Of a stretch of DNA of 64,000 nt, positions 25,440-33,163 are shown in pieces; positions within the stretch are counted from its first letter, which is position 1, and each line of letters opens with the position of its first letter. The DNA comes from Dictyobacter aurantiacus (lineage in GTDB: Bacteria; Chloroflexota; Ktedonobacteria; Ktedonobacterales; Ktedonobacteraceae), in NCBI RefSeq assembly GCF_003967515.1, contig NZ_BIFQ01000001.1, forward strand, positions 310,001-374,000. The letters run 5' to 3'. Under the pieces are notes generated by a model. It made no database searches, was not told the origin of the DNA, and saw only the letters and a program-made list of their open reading frames with translations. The translations under genes and the position numbers were made by a program.

Positions 25440-26801
25440 TCAATCAAAGGCATACGCGATATGCTTGCGCGTCTCTTCAAGAAGAGCGGCGGTCGAATCA
25501 ACGCTAATCGCTCCAGCCTGCATGAGCTGTTGTAGGCAGCGTAGTCCGTCACCACCGGTATAGTCGCGCGCGGCAAAGAGCTGCAATAATTGCGCTACGC
25601 CCTCTTTATGACTATCAGAAATCGCGTCAGGGGCGCAGGTGGTCTGCAGAGGAGCCGCGACCAGAATCACGCGCAGACCGTGTCTGGCTGCCCGCAGAGC
25701 TTCCTGAAACAGCGGCAGGTTCCCTGGCCCAATCGCGGCTGGACACAGAATTAAGAGATCAACCTGCTGTAAGCGTTGCCGTACCTGCTCCAACACACTG
25801 GCGGAGATCGGCGTATAGGGCTGCTCTGTAATCACATCTTCGGCCAGCCGCAGAGCCAGGGTGTGATCGCTGTCTCCAATATTCAACGCACCAGCGCTAA
25901 ATGGAATATGGGCGTCGGCCAGGGCGCGCATCACCAGTTCACCCGATCCCCCACCGGCAATGAGATGGACACGAGATGCAGGTTTGTTGCTTTTCAAGGG
26001 GAGAGCATCTCGACTGGGTGGTAGGACGCTCAGGTGTTCGGCGCCACGCAGGATACCCACCTGTACATCGATGCCGTAGACACGGCTGAGCAGTCCCGGT
26101 TCCAATACCTCGGCCGGCGTGGCATCGGCCACGATACCGCGCTGGAAGAGCAGCAGCCGAGAGAAATAGCGCGAAGCCAGGTTAAGATCGTGCATAGCAG
26201 CGATAACGGTCATACCACGCTGGCGGTTGAGATGCTGCACCAGTTCCAGCGTCTCGATCTGATACTTGATATCCAGGTGCGAGGTTGGCTCATCCAGCAG
26301 CAGGATAGTCGGTTGCTGGGCCAGGGCCATGGCAATCGTAACGCGCTGGCGTTCACCACCGCTCAATTCATTGAAGATCCGTTCGGCCAGCGTGTCGACC
26401 CCGGCCTCGCGCATCGCTTGCTGAATGATCTCGCGATCATCGGAATTTCCCGAGCCCCAGAACGAAGACACAAAGGGGGTACGGCCCATACCAACCATCT
26501 GCGCTACAGTATAGGCGAAGGGCATGTGTAATTCCTGCGGCACCACGGCGATACGCTGCGCGGCCTTACGCCGTCCCCAGTGCCGCAGTTCGCGACCCTC
26601 CAGCAGAATCCGTCCCTGGTGTGGCTGCAGGACACCACTCAGCAAACGCAGCAGGGTGGTCTTGCCCGAGCCATTGGGTCCCAGCAGGCCAACCATCTCT
26701 CCCGCCTGGATGGCGAGAGAGACATCGTATAGCAAGGCCTGTTGTTTATAACCAAAGGCAACTTCTTGTACTTCCAGTACCGGTATGGACCTGTCTACCA
26801 T
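25440..26801 (-). CDS. btuD: BtuD-type cobalamin ABC ATPase with C-terminal extension domain
   Basis: ATPase of the B12/siderophore importer class, 453 residues. Residues 8-260 hold Walker A GPNGSGKTT (41-49), signature LSGGERQRV (146-154), Walker B ILLLDEPTSHLD (166-177) and H-loop MHD. Residues ~277-453 are a separate domain starting RVHLIAGGGSGELVMRALAD and containing the GALNIGDSDHTLALRLAEDV and LLILCPAAIGPGNLPLFQEA segments; I recall a similar extension on haloarchaeal BtuD, whose role is unknown. The start overlaps the permease stop by 7 bp. The cobalamin riboswitch upstream assigns the pair to cobamide uptake. No BtuF is adjacent. Confidence 0.85.
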   Translation of the reverse strand: MVDRSIPVLEVQEVAFGYKQQALLYDVSLAIQAGEMVGLLGPNGSGKTTLLRLLSGVLQPHQGRILLEGRELRHWGRRKAAQRIAVVPQELHMPFAYTVAQMVGMGRTPFVSSFWGSGNSDDREIIQQAMREAGVDTLAERIFNELSGGERQRVTIAMALAQQPTILLLDEPTSHLDIKYQIETLELVQHLNRQRGMTVIAAMHDLNLASRYFSRLLLFQRGIVADATPAEVLEPGLLSRVYGIDVQVGILRGAEHLSVLPPSRDALPLKSNKPASRVHLIAGGGSGELVMRALADAHIPFSAGALNIGDSDHTLALRLAEDVITEQPYTPISASVLEQVRQRLQQVDLLILCPAAIGPGNLPLFQEALRAARHGLRVILVAAPLQTTCAPDAISDSHKEGVAQLLQLFAARDYTGGDGLRCLQQLMQAGAISVDSTAALLEETRKHIAYAFD

Positions 26802-27898
26802 TTATACTCTCGCTTACTGCTGCGCAATAGAAATAAGAAGAACGGGGCACCCACGAGGGCGGTAAAAACGCCGACGGGAATGACGGTTGGGGCCAGAATG
26901 GTGCGCGCCAGCAGATCGGCCAGGGTCAAAAAGATAGAGCCACCCAGAGCCGCCGCTGGCAGCAGGGCGCGATGGCGCGGTCCCAGCAGCAGGCGCATGA
27001 AATGCGGCGTTACCAGACCAACAAAACCGATCAGACCGCTGATAGAGACCGCAGCCGCCGTCAGGAGCGAGGCCACTACTACGATCAGGAAGCGCATCCA
27101 CTCGACATGCAATCCCAGGTGGGCCGCCGCATCTTCTCCCAGCGCGAATACATCCAGCACGCGAGCCAGCGCGAACGCGACCAGCAATCCCAGCAGGACA
27201 ATGATTGTGACGACGGCCAGTGGTCCCCAGCCGACGATAGCGATTCCTCCCGAGAGCCAGTTATACAGGCCCAGCAGGCGTCCAAAGTCATTGGAGGGCC
27301 AGAGGTTTAAAATCAGGGTCTGTACGGCGGTCAGAACTGCATTGACGACAACGCCGGCCAGCAGCAGCATGATCACCGGGGTGCGCCCATCTGAACGTGC
27401 CATGGCGTAGACAAATACAACCGTCAGAACGGCCCCGCCAAAGGCCAGCAATGGCGTCAAGGGAAAAAAGTTTCCATAGACAGTATCAAAAGGTAACACA
27501 AAGGCGATCGTTGCTCCCAAAGCTGCTCCCGATGAGGTTCCCATCAGGTAGGGATCAGCCAGCGGATTGCGCAACATACCTTGAAAGAGCGTTCCCGCCA
27601 CCGCCAGGGCTGCTCCAACCAGGACCGCGCTAACCACTACCGGTAGGCGCACCTGCACGATAATGATCTCCAGTGACGGATCCCAGCGCACCGGAAAATG
27701 GAACAGGCCCGTGCTGTTCAGCAAAATTTGTACAATCGTCGGTACAGGTACAGGAATAGAGCCAAAGCTTATCGAGATCAGCATCACGATAAGCAGCAAT
27801 ATCCCCAGGCCGCCAAGTACAAATGGTGGCGCGATACGACGTTGCTGTGGCCGCTCAGAACCCGGAGCTGTCCGAGTTGGACGCGTTACTGTTTTCAT
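26795..27898 (-). CDS. btuC: BtuC-type (FecCD family) cobalamin ABC permease
   Basis: Membrane subunit of a type II importer, 367 residues, with the FecCD hallmarks: LRLPVVVSAVLVGAALAVAG-type segment near residue 85, NPLADPYLMGTSSGAALGA, LLAGVVVNAVLTAVQTLI, FALGEDAAAHLGL (the ATPase-coupling region) and ISGLIGFVGLVTPHFMRLLLGPRHR. About ten membrane helices are expected. It is the first large gene after a cobalamin riboswitch, with a 30-codon leader ORF between; B12 should shut it down. No substrate-binding protein gene is adjacent, so BtuF must be encoded elsewhere. Confidence 0.9.
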   Translation of the reverse strand: MKTVTRPTRTAPGSERPQQRRIAPPFVLGGLGILLLIVMLISISFGSIPVPVPTIVQILLNSTGLFHFPVRWDPSLEIIIVQVRLPVVVSAVLVGAALAVAGTLFQGMLRNPLADPYLMGTSSGAALGATIAFVLPFDTVYGNFFPLTPLLAFGGAVLTVVFVYAMARSDGRTPVIMLLLAGVVVNAVLTAVQTLILNLWPSNDFGRLLGLYNWLSGGIAIVGWGPLAVVTIIVLLGLLVAFALARVLDVFALGEDAAAHLGLHVEWMRFLIVVVASLLTAAAVSISGLIGFVGLVTPHFMRLLLGPRHRALLPAAALGGSIFLTLADLLARTILAPTVIPVGVFTALVGAPFFLFLLRSSKREYKW

Positions 27899-27908
27899 GT
27901 CTAACCGC

Positions 27909-28001
27909 TCATCCAGGTGTTTTTGTAGCAGTCAGAAGGAGAGGCATCTGCCAGAACTGACGGGGAGGAAAGCTTTGCGCGACTCGCACATCGTAATTCA
28001 T
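27909..28001 (-). CDS. Candidate 30-residue leader ORF between riboswitch and btuC
   Basis: ATG 28001 is followed by 30 sense codons and TGA ending at 27909, 11 nt before the btuC ATG. AAAGGAG lies 12 nt upstream and a second AGG directly before the ATG. The predicted product starts MNYDVRV and ends LLLTATKTPG. btuC itself has no good ribosome site, so the leader could couple translation to the riboswitch. No homology evidence supports expression. Confidence 0.4.
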   Translation of the reverse strand: MNYDVRVAQSFPPRQFWQMPLLLTATKTPG

Positions 28002-28044
28002 CCTGGTGGTTCACTCCTTTGACGCGAAGGAACGTGAGCCTCTC

Positions 28045-28237
28045 ACCGGGCAGGTCTCCTGGCTTACGACTATTGACGCGGTTGACACTGGCCTTCCCAT
28101 CCCCTTCAGCATACGCAGGGACAGTGACTACGATGGTGGAGAAAATATATGAACCGCTCGCCGATGACAGTAGCGCGACTGCGTCGGATTTTCACCGACT
28201 TCCCTATTCTGCCTGGATCCTATCCAGGCCACCCGGT
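28045..28237 (-). ncRNA. Cobalamin (adenosylcobalamin) riboswitch
   Basis: Read on the minus strand, the conserved core occurs in order: AGGGAA, then GTCGGTGAAAATCCGAC (28183-28199), then GCAGTCGCGCTACTGT, a variable P5/L5 region, and the B12-box AGCCAGGAGACCTGCC (28049-28064). Closing P1 strands are ACCGGG (starting at 28237) and CCCGGT (28045-28050). The 145-nt expression platform to btuC contains GTGAGAGGCTCAC directly after P1 and the candidate leader ORF. With no T-tract visible, control of translation is more likely than termination. Confidence 0.93.
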
Positions 28238-28367
28238 AAAGACACTGTTAACATATTTATCTGTACAAGAGTATATCGACCATCACCACCAAAGTCAAGA
28301 AAATACCTTAACCGCTCTATTATGTAGGAGGTGGTGCAGATGCGAAACCTACGGCTTTCTGGCGCGT

Positions 28368-30278
28368 TCAGGCGGTAGCATACATAGCAAAGTTGCTGAC
28401 GGTAATAGTCCCTCCCTGGTCAACAGCCAGGCCGGCCGTGCCACCACCGTACGTAGCATCACTGACACTGCCCAACGCTTTGCCGTTGGCATAAAAGTTA
28501 AACTGCGATCCCTTGACGACAACCGCGAGCTTGCTGGCGGCGTGGATATCGCCGAAGGTCCCTTTAGAAAGTACTTTGGGCGCTCCGGTCGCGTTATCAT
28601 AGACGGTCGCCTGCCAGCTACCATCGGGCGCGATCAGAAAGGTATAGGTTCCCTGCTGGTTGCCAGGCTGGTTGCGAAAGTAAAGGCCAAAGCTACTATT
28701 GGAGCTCTGCGCTTGCTGCACGTTGACTTCGAGCACATAGTCATTGGGATAATTTTTACCCGGCAAGGCGGTCAGAAAAACGCCCTGCAGAACTTGAGAG
28801 GTCGCGGTATTGGTAATCTGTGTACCGTTGCCCTGGCAGTCGATGTTCGCGCCATTGTAAATCGTCCAGGTACCACTGCCTGAATCGCAGGCCGGACCAG
28901 GACTGGTTGTAGAATAGAGCAATGGTCCAGTGGGCACGTTGCCAGTAGCCGGAGGAGCCTGCGTTGGGACGGTCGTAGGCCTGGGAGCCGGAGTAGCGGT
29001 TGGCGCGACGGTTGGCTTGGCGGTTGGTCCACTCGTGGGTGTTGCCTGGGCTGTGGGAGTTCCCGTCACGCCAGTCGCGGCTTTATTTTTAAATAGCTGG
29101 GTACCAGTAATGATTCCCGCCAGCACCAGTACCACAGCACAGATCACCAGGAGTGGTACGAGCCACCATGGCCCCTGCGATTTCTGCGGCGCGGGTGCTG
29201 GCTGCGGTGGCGATGGCGGCAGAAACACGGGGGTGGGTGTATTGCTAGGCCGCTCGCTAAATGATCCATAATTCATAGCAGACGCATTCGTAGTCGGTGT
29301 AGAGTCAGAGATGCCGATGCCAGAGGGGGACGTATTTGCTGCCAGTATCGTTGGCGCTCCACCGGGCTGTATTACGGTTGGTAGCGCATCTTCTCCCCGT
29401 ACCTGATAGCCGTTCGGCTGCTCAATAGCGGCATGCAGAGCCCGGGCCATATCATGGGCTGAGGCATAACGCTGCGTACGATCTTTGGCGGTCGCTTTCT
29501 GGATGACCGCGTCTACACCTGCGGGAATTTCAGGGTGCGCTTGATGTAAAAGGGGTAGCGTCTCTTGCAAATGACGCGTAATCACAGCCAGTGAACTGGA
29601 ACCGGTAAAAGGCACATGGCCACTCAGGAGCGTATAGAGCACCACCCCCAGTTCATAAATATCAGCCCGATAATCGATCGCCTCGCCCAGTGCCATCTCG
29701 GGCGCCATGTACTCGGGCGTCCCTAGCGTCACACCGGTCCTGGTTAAGGTCGCGCCAGGCACAACATCATCAGCAAAGCGCGCGATTCCAAAATCGGTGA
29801 GCACCAGGCGTCCATCCGCATGTAGAAGAAAATTCGCTGGCTTCAGGTCACGATGGATCACCCCTTGCGCATGGGCGTAATCCAATGCCGATGCCGCCTG
29901 ATCCATATAGGAAACGACATCTCTCAGCAGCAATACCCCTTGCCTCTTCAGCCGCTCGCTCAGGCTGCCACCGGTCAGATACGGCATCACCAGGTATGCA
30001 AGACCATCCTGCTCACCGTATTCATACAGCGGCATGATATTCATATGCTCCAACCGGGCTACCACATCTGCTTCGCGACGAAAACGTGTCAGAAATTCCT
30101 GTGAAAACTCCCCATCGTTGCCGCCCAGGTACGAATGAAGTACCTTAACCGCTACCTGGCGGATCGGACGCTGCTGCCGTGCCAGGTAGACCGCTCCCAT
30201 ACCACCCTTCCCGATCAACTTCTCCAATGTACAGGTTCCAAGCGTCTTCCCGACCAGGTCCTTTGAACTTCCCTGCAT
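28368..30278 (-). CDS. Membrane Ser/Thr protein kinase with extracellular LamG/DUF1080-like sensor domain
   Basis: Hanks-type kinase of 636 residues. The kinase domain (~15-285) has GKGGMGAV, VAVK (K45), HRDLKPAN (D144), DFG (162-164) and GTPEYMAPE. A Pro/Ser-rich juxtamembrane segment leads to one transmembrane helix (~371-394, WWLVPLLVICAVVLVLAG), then a Thr/Pro/Ala-rich stalk and an extracellular beta-sandwich (~455-636) with FGLYFRNQ, TYTFLIAPDGSW and FNFYANGKALGSV, the style of 3-keto-disaccharide hydrolase/LamG-type concanavalin folds. It probably senses a carbohydrate or surface signal and phosphorylates cytoplasmic targets. It reads leftward toward the riboswitch region; no target gene is adjacent. 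Confidence 0.92.
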   Translation of the reverse strand: MQGSSKDLVGKTLGTCTLEKLIGKGGMGAVYLARQQRPIRQVAVKVLHSYLGGNDGEFSQEFLTRFRREADVVARLEHMNIMPLYEYGEQDGLAYLVMPYLTGGSLSERLKRQGVLLLRDVVSYMDQAASALDYAHAQGVIHRDLKPANFLLHADGRLVLTDFGIARFADDVVPGATLTRTGVTLGTPEYMAPEMALGEAIDYRADIYELGVVLYTLLSGHVPFTGSSSLAVITRHLQETLPLLHQAHPEIPAGVDAVIQKATAKDRTQRYASAHDMARALHAAIEQPNGYQVRGEDALPTVIQPGGAPTILAANTSPSGIGISDSTPTTNASAMNYGSFSERPSNTPTPVFLPPSPPQPAPAPQKSQGPWWLVPLLVICAVVLVLAGIITGTQLFKNKAATGVTGTPTAQATPTSGPTAKPTVAPTATPAPRPTTVPTQAPPATGNVPTGPLLYSTTSPGPACDSGSGTWTIYNGANIDCQGNGTQITNTATSQVLQGVFLTALPGKNYPNDYVLEVNVQQAQSSNSSFGLYFRNQPGNQQGTYTFLIAPDGSWQATVYDNATGAPKVLSKGTFGDIHAASKLAVVVKGSQFNFYANGKALGSVSDATYGGGTAGLAVDQGGTITVSNFAMYATA

Positions 30279-30508
30279 AATGCTGTGTGCTCCTCTGACT
30301 CGCGTCGTTTTTCTTATCTATTATAAACGATTGGACACCCCAATTATTTATTCTTAACCCATATGCTTAAGTTTAATGACCAGATTGTCATAGAACCATA
30401 ACCAAACTATTGATTATTACAACTATCTAATACATAGATGTTTCACCAGGCTATCTCTTAACAAAGCCGTCTAACGCTCATGGTCATCGCCTGCAACCTG
30501 CATATATT

Positions 30509-30640
30509 TTCGTACCTGCGGTGCTCAGGAGCCAGTTTTATGTTGGTGCATGGGATCCCATGCACCAACATAAAAAACAGTGCGGCCGCGCCGGGGGACG
30601 CCCGTGTGGGGCGCTCACATTCGCCAACACGATGGGAGTA
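30509..30640. repeat. Palindromic element copy with perfect 40-bp palindrome
   Basis: A loop-free palindrome occupies 30536-30575, with half-site TTTTATGTTGGTGCATGGGA. Left flank TTTTCGTACCTGCGGTGCTC and right flank AGTGCGGCCGCG...GGACGCCCGTGTGGGGCGCTC match the copies at 6829, 22924 and 43910, while the palindrome itself is different. It lies between divergent genes (kinase start at 30278, small ORF at 30700). The remainder of 30279-30699 has no other feature I can name. Confidence 0.85.
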
Positions 30641-30699
30641 GGGCTTACTATCCTACGATAGTGGGTCGCGGTTAGAAAAAAGATGGAGGGAAAATTATA

Positions 30700-30939
30700 A
30701 TGCACGGTGAAGTGCCTCTCAAAACCCTACGACCGGGTGCTGTTTTTATCACCCACGATGGGATATACGCAGTAAAATCACAATATCAGTATAACCGTTC
30801 TCACAATGCTCAATCCTTATGTATCCTGCTGGAAAATGGTGAGATCGCGTATTTTGATGATGGTAACAACACGCTTGTTCGCGAAATAAAATGTTCCTTT
30901 GATTCTATGCTATTAGTCGATGAACGTGAATCTAGATAA
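30700..30939 (+). CDS. Small hypothetical protein
   Basis: A 79-residue protein of unknown family. ATG 30700 has GGAGGG 11 nt upstream, and the composition looks coding. The sequence reads as a small beta-rich domain: LKTLRPGAVFITHDGIYAVK, then LCILLENGEIAYFDDGNNTLV, resembling a compact barrel such as those binding RNA or cofactors, but I cannot assign it. No signal peptide or membrane segment. The flavin reductase gene follows 357 bp later. Confidence 0.6.
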   Translation: MHGEVPLKTLRPGAVFITHDGIYAVKSQYQYNRSHNAQSLCILLENGEIAYFDDGNNTLVREIKCSFDSMLLVDERESR

Positions 30940-31295
30940 CTAAGGAGGGACAACCGGTGCCTGATGCTTTTGTGCCACCGCTATAACGATAGTTTCATGC
31001 AGGTTCAAAGAGTCTCATTTTATTGTATGCGGAGGGATGCCCTTCTTTCAGAGCAGGTGCACAACGCATACAGATAGCCAACAGTACCATTTCAGGCCTG
31101 TAATCCTGTACGGAAGGTCAGTTGACAAGTGGTTGCGTGCGCGTGATACTCTTAACTAAAGAGTAGTCGCCCTGGCACAATACAACTTCTCTATTTATGG
31201 TGATTGAGATGCAGGGGGATGGAACCAACCACTGCGTTCAACGCGGAGCCAATGGCGTTCCTACGTTTTTCTATCTTCCATCTGAAGGAATTATC
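30940..31295. other. Intergenic stretch; a 9-codon ORF with a strong ribosome site only
   Basis: Directly after the small gene, AAGGAGG is followed 8 nt later by GTG (30957) opening a 9-codon ORF (VPDAFVPPL, stop at 30986). The rest of the gap shows no gene or repeat. The micro-ORF may be chance or a leader; it is too far from the next gene for simple attenuation. Confidence 0.3.
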
Positions 31296-31931
31296 ATGGC
31301 TATCGAAAAAGAACTTTTCAGGCAGGTAATGGGGCGCTTTGCTACCGGTGTGACGGTTGTCACGACGAGCAGTAATGATGTCCTTGCAGGCCTGACTGTC
31401 AATTCATTTTGTTCGGTTTCTTTAAATCCACCATTGGTTCTCATTTGTATTGATAATAATAGCAGCACGCTACCGTTTCTGCGTGAAAGCAAGATCTTCG
31501 CGGTTAACATGCTGACAAAACATCAAGAGCAGTGGTCGCGTGGCTTTGCGACCAATAGCCCCGAACGCTTTGAACATTTCTGCAATGCTCCCCACTATAC
31601 CGTGGCCACCGGGGCGCCCATTATTAAAGATGTGCTGGCTTTTATCGACGCGCGAATCGTCGCGGAATACCCGGGTGGCGATCATGTCATTTTCCTCGGA
31701 CAGGTGGTGGCGATGGGAACCCCACAGCAGATGGGGTTTGTTGATGAGCACGGAAATGTTCAACCTGCGCCCGACAGCCAGCCAGCAACCAATGGTCACG
31801 GTATTCATAAAGACGAGGAGCCTTTACTGTATTATGGCGGTCAGTATCGGCACCTGGCTCGTCTGTTTCATGAACCTAGTTTGATAGAAGAGCAGCACTC
31901 GAAAAATGTTGGAGAAGCAGCACGCAACTAA
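31296..31931 (+). CDS. Flavin reductase family protein
   Basis: FMN-binding split-barrel protein of 211 residues: FRQVMGRFATGVTVVTT, then GLTVNSFCSVSLNPPLVLICI (FMN-binding strand), FAVNMLT and a C-terminal LLYYGGQYRHL, the classical flavin reductase end. The family supplies reduced flavin to monooxygenases or acts on its own. Start 31296 is chosen over the 31197 frame opening because GAAGGA lies 6 nt upstream and the domain begins just after it. A linker of ~25 residues (GNVQPAPDSQPATNGHGIHK) is inserted before the final strand. The uracil-DNA glycosylase gene overlaps its end by 26 bp. Confidence 0.87.
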   Translation: MAIEKELFRQVMGRFATGVTVVTTSSNDVLAGLTVNSFCSVSLNPPLVLICIDNNSSTLPFLRESKIFAVNMLTKHQEQWSRGFATNSPERFEHFCNAPHYTVATGAPIIKDVLAFIDARIVAEYPGGDHVIFLGQVVAMGTPQQMGFVDEHGNVQPAPDSQPATNGHGIHKDEEPLLYYGGQYRHLARLFHEPSLIEEQHSKNVGEAARN

Positions 31932-32535
31932 GGAGACAGCGGAGGCCCTGGCTGAACTCCAGCAGCAGATCCGGAGTTGCCGGCTCTGTCAGGAACATGG
32001 ATATATTCCCGTAGCCCATCCAATCGTGAGCGGACGCGGCACCGATCGTATTCTGGTCATTGGACAGGCACCCGGCCATCGTTCGGTGGCACAGAACCGG
32101 CCGTTCAGTGGTCCAGGTGGTCGCGTACTACAATCGTGGTTGGAGGCTGCGGGTTTTCCACCTGGCTATCTGCATGATCATACCTATCTCAGTTCCCTCA
32201 CACGCTGTGATCCCGGCCGCCATAAAAGTGGGCACGGCGATCGCAAACCCTCGCCAGCCGAAATGGCTCTGTGCCGCCCCTATCTCAATGCCGAACTACG
32301 CTTGCTGCGTCCCAAAGTGGTGCTGCTGGTGGGTACAATGGCCATTGAAGCGTTCTGCGGCAAGGTCCGACTGGAAGAATGTATCGGCTCATATATTGAA
32401 GACAATGGGACGCTCTACCTGCCCCTTCCCCATCCCTCGGGCGTGAGTCGCTGGCTCAATGATCCCGAACACAAAAAATTGCACCAGCGAGCCCTGACAA
32501 TTCTGGCCCACTGGCGCGATCTATATCACTTTTGA
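31906..32535 (+). CDS. Uracil-DNA glycosylase, family 4-like, [4Fe-4S]
   Basis: Removes uracil from DNA to start base excision repair. The 209-residue protein has motif I GQAPG (53-57), the second motif HPSGVSRW (from 176), and four cysteines spaced as in Fe-S family 4 enzymes: C25, C28, C101 and C123. Family 4 enzymes usually read GEAPG; Gln in place of Glu is also seen in related family 5-type groups, so the exact subfamily is uncertain. The gene starts inside the flavin reductase gene (26-bp overlap), implying translational coupling, and ends 9 bp before the convergent SufU gene. Confidence 0.85.
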   Translation: MLEKQHATKETAEALAELQQQIRSCRLCQEHGYIPVAHPIVSGRGTDRILVIGQAPGHRSVAQNRPFSGPGGRVLQSWLEAAGFPPGYLHDHTYLSSLTRCDPGRHKSGHGDRKPSPAEMALCRPYLNAELRLLRPKVVLLVGTMAIEAFCGKVRLEECIGSYIEDNGTLYLPLPHPSGVSRWLNDPEHKKLHQRALTILAHWRDLYHF

Positions 32536-32544
32536 CATCTACTG

Positions 32545-32964
32545 TTAGTGCTGATGATGGTCGTAGTTGGCCTTATCGGCGCGCTGGCGCATATCGAATT
32601 CGTGCACACCCTTTTTCAAAGTGCCCAGAGCCAGGGTTGCGCACGTAGGCCGGGTCATGACGACCTCGCGGCCCAGCTGGTCCATCAGGTCTTCGAATGT
32701 AATATTTTCGATCTCCTCGGCGCTCATCCCCTGCACCATCTCGGTCACATATGAGGCGGCGGCGCGGCTAATGGTACATCCGGTACCATCCCAGGCGATC
32801 TCTTTGAGCTTGCCGTCTTCACCAAAGCTGGCCTGCATGGTAATCACGTCGGCACAGCCAGGATTGCCACCATTCAAATTAACATCTGGATGCTCAATTT
32901 CGCCTTGATTGCGAGGATTCTCATAGTGATCTAATAGAAAGTCAATTGCTTCTTGACGGTTCAT
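32545..32964 (-). CDS. sufU: SufU/IscU-like Fe-S cluster assembly protein
   Basis: Scaffold or zinc-dependent sulfur-transfer protein of Fe-S biogenesis, 139 residues. The three conserved cysteines are C37 (GNPGCAD), C63 (GTGCTIS) and C108 (RPTCATLAL), with Asp39 following the first, the pattern of SufU. The C-terminal RADKANYDHHQH is a His-rich tail. Its partner SufS and the rest of a suf cluster are not in the window. It is convergent with the uracil-DNA glycosylase, itself an Fe-S enzyme. Confidence 0.9.
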   Translation of the reverse strand: MNRQEAIDFLLDHYENPRNQGEIEHPDVNLNGGNPGCADVITMQASFGEDGKLKEIAWDGTGCTISRAAASYVTEMVQGMSAEEIENITFEDLMDQLGREVVMTRPTCATLALGTLKKGVHEFDMRQRADKANYDHHQH

Positions 32965-33163
32965 AACTTCTCCTCTTTGGAGGGGTATAGTATCAAAGGG
33001 CCCAATGATCTGCGCCCTACTCCATCCACCAATTATAGCATGCTTTTATGAGCATACATGTTCTATCCATAAAATACGATAGTTGAATGCCCGATGTTCC
33101 ATCTTTTAAATGAAAACACAATCCATACCATGCTTATTCCCACTCACCATGCATTATCTATTC

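Noticed and set aside
28019-28883. Plus-strand ORFs (28019-28327 and 28149-28883) opposite the riboswitch and kinase end
   Set aside because: They lie antisense to a convincing cobalamin riboswitch and to the kinase C-terminus, with no ribosome site or recognisable protein.
30957-30986. Nine-codon GTG ORF with AAGGAGG
   Set aside because: Too short to support as a gene and 310 bp from the next start codon; kept only as a note in the gap entry.
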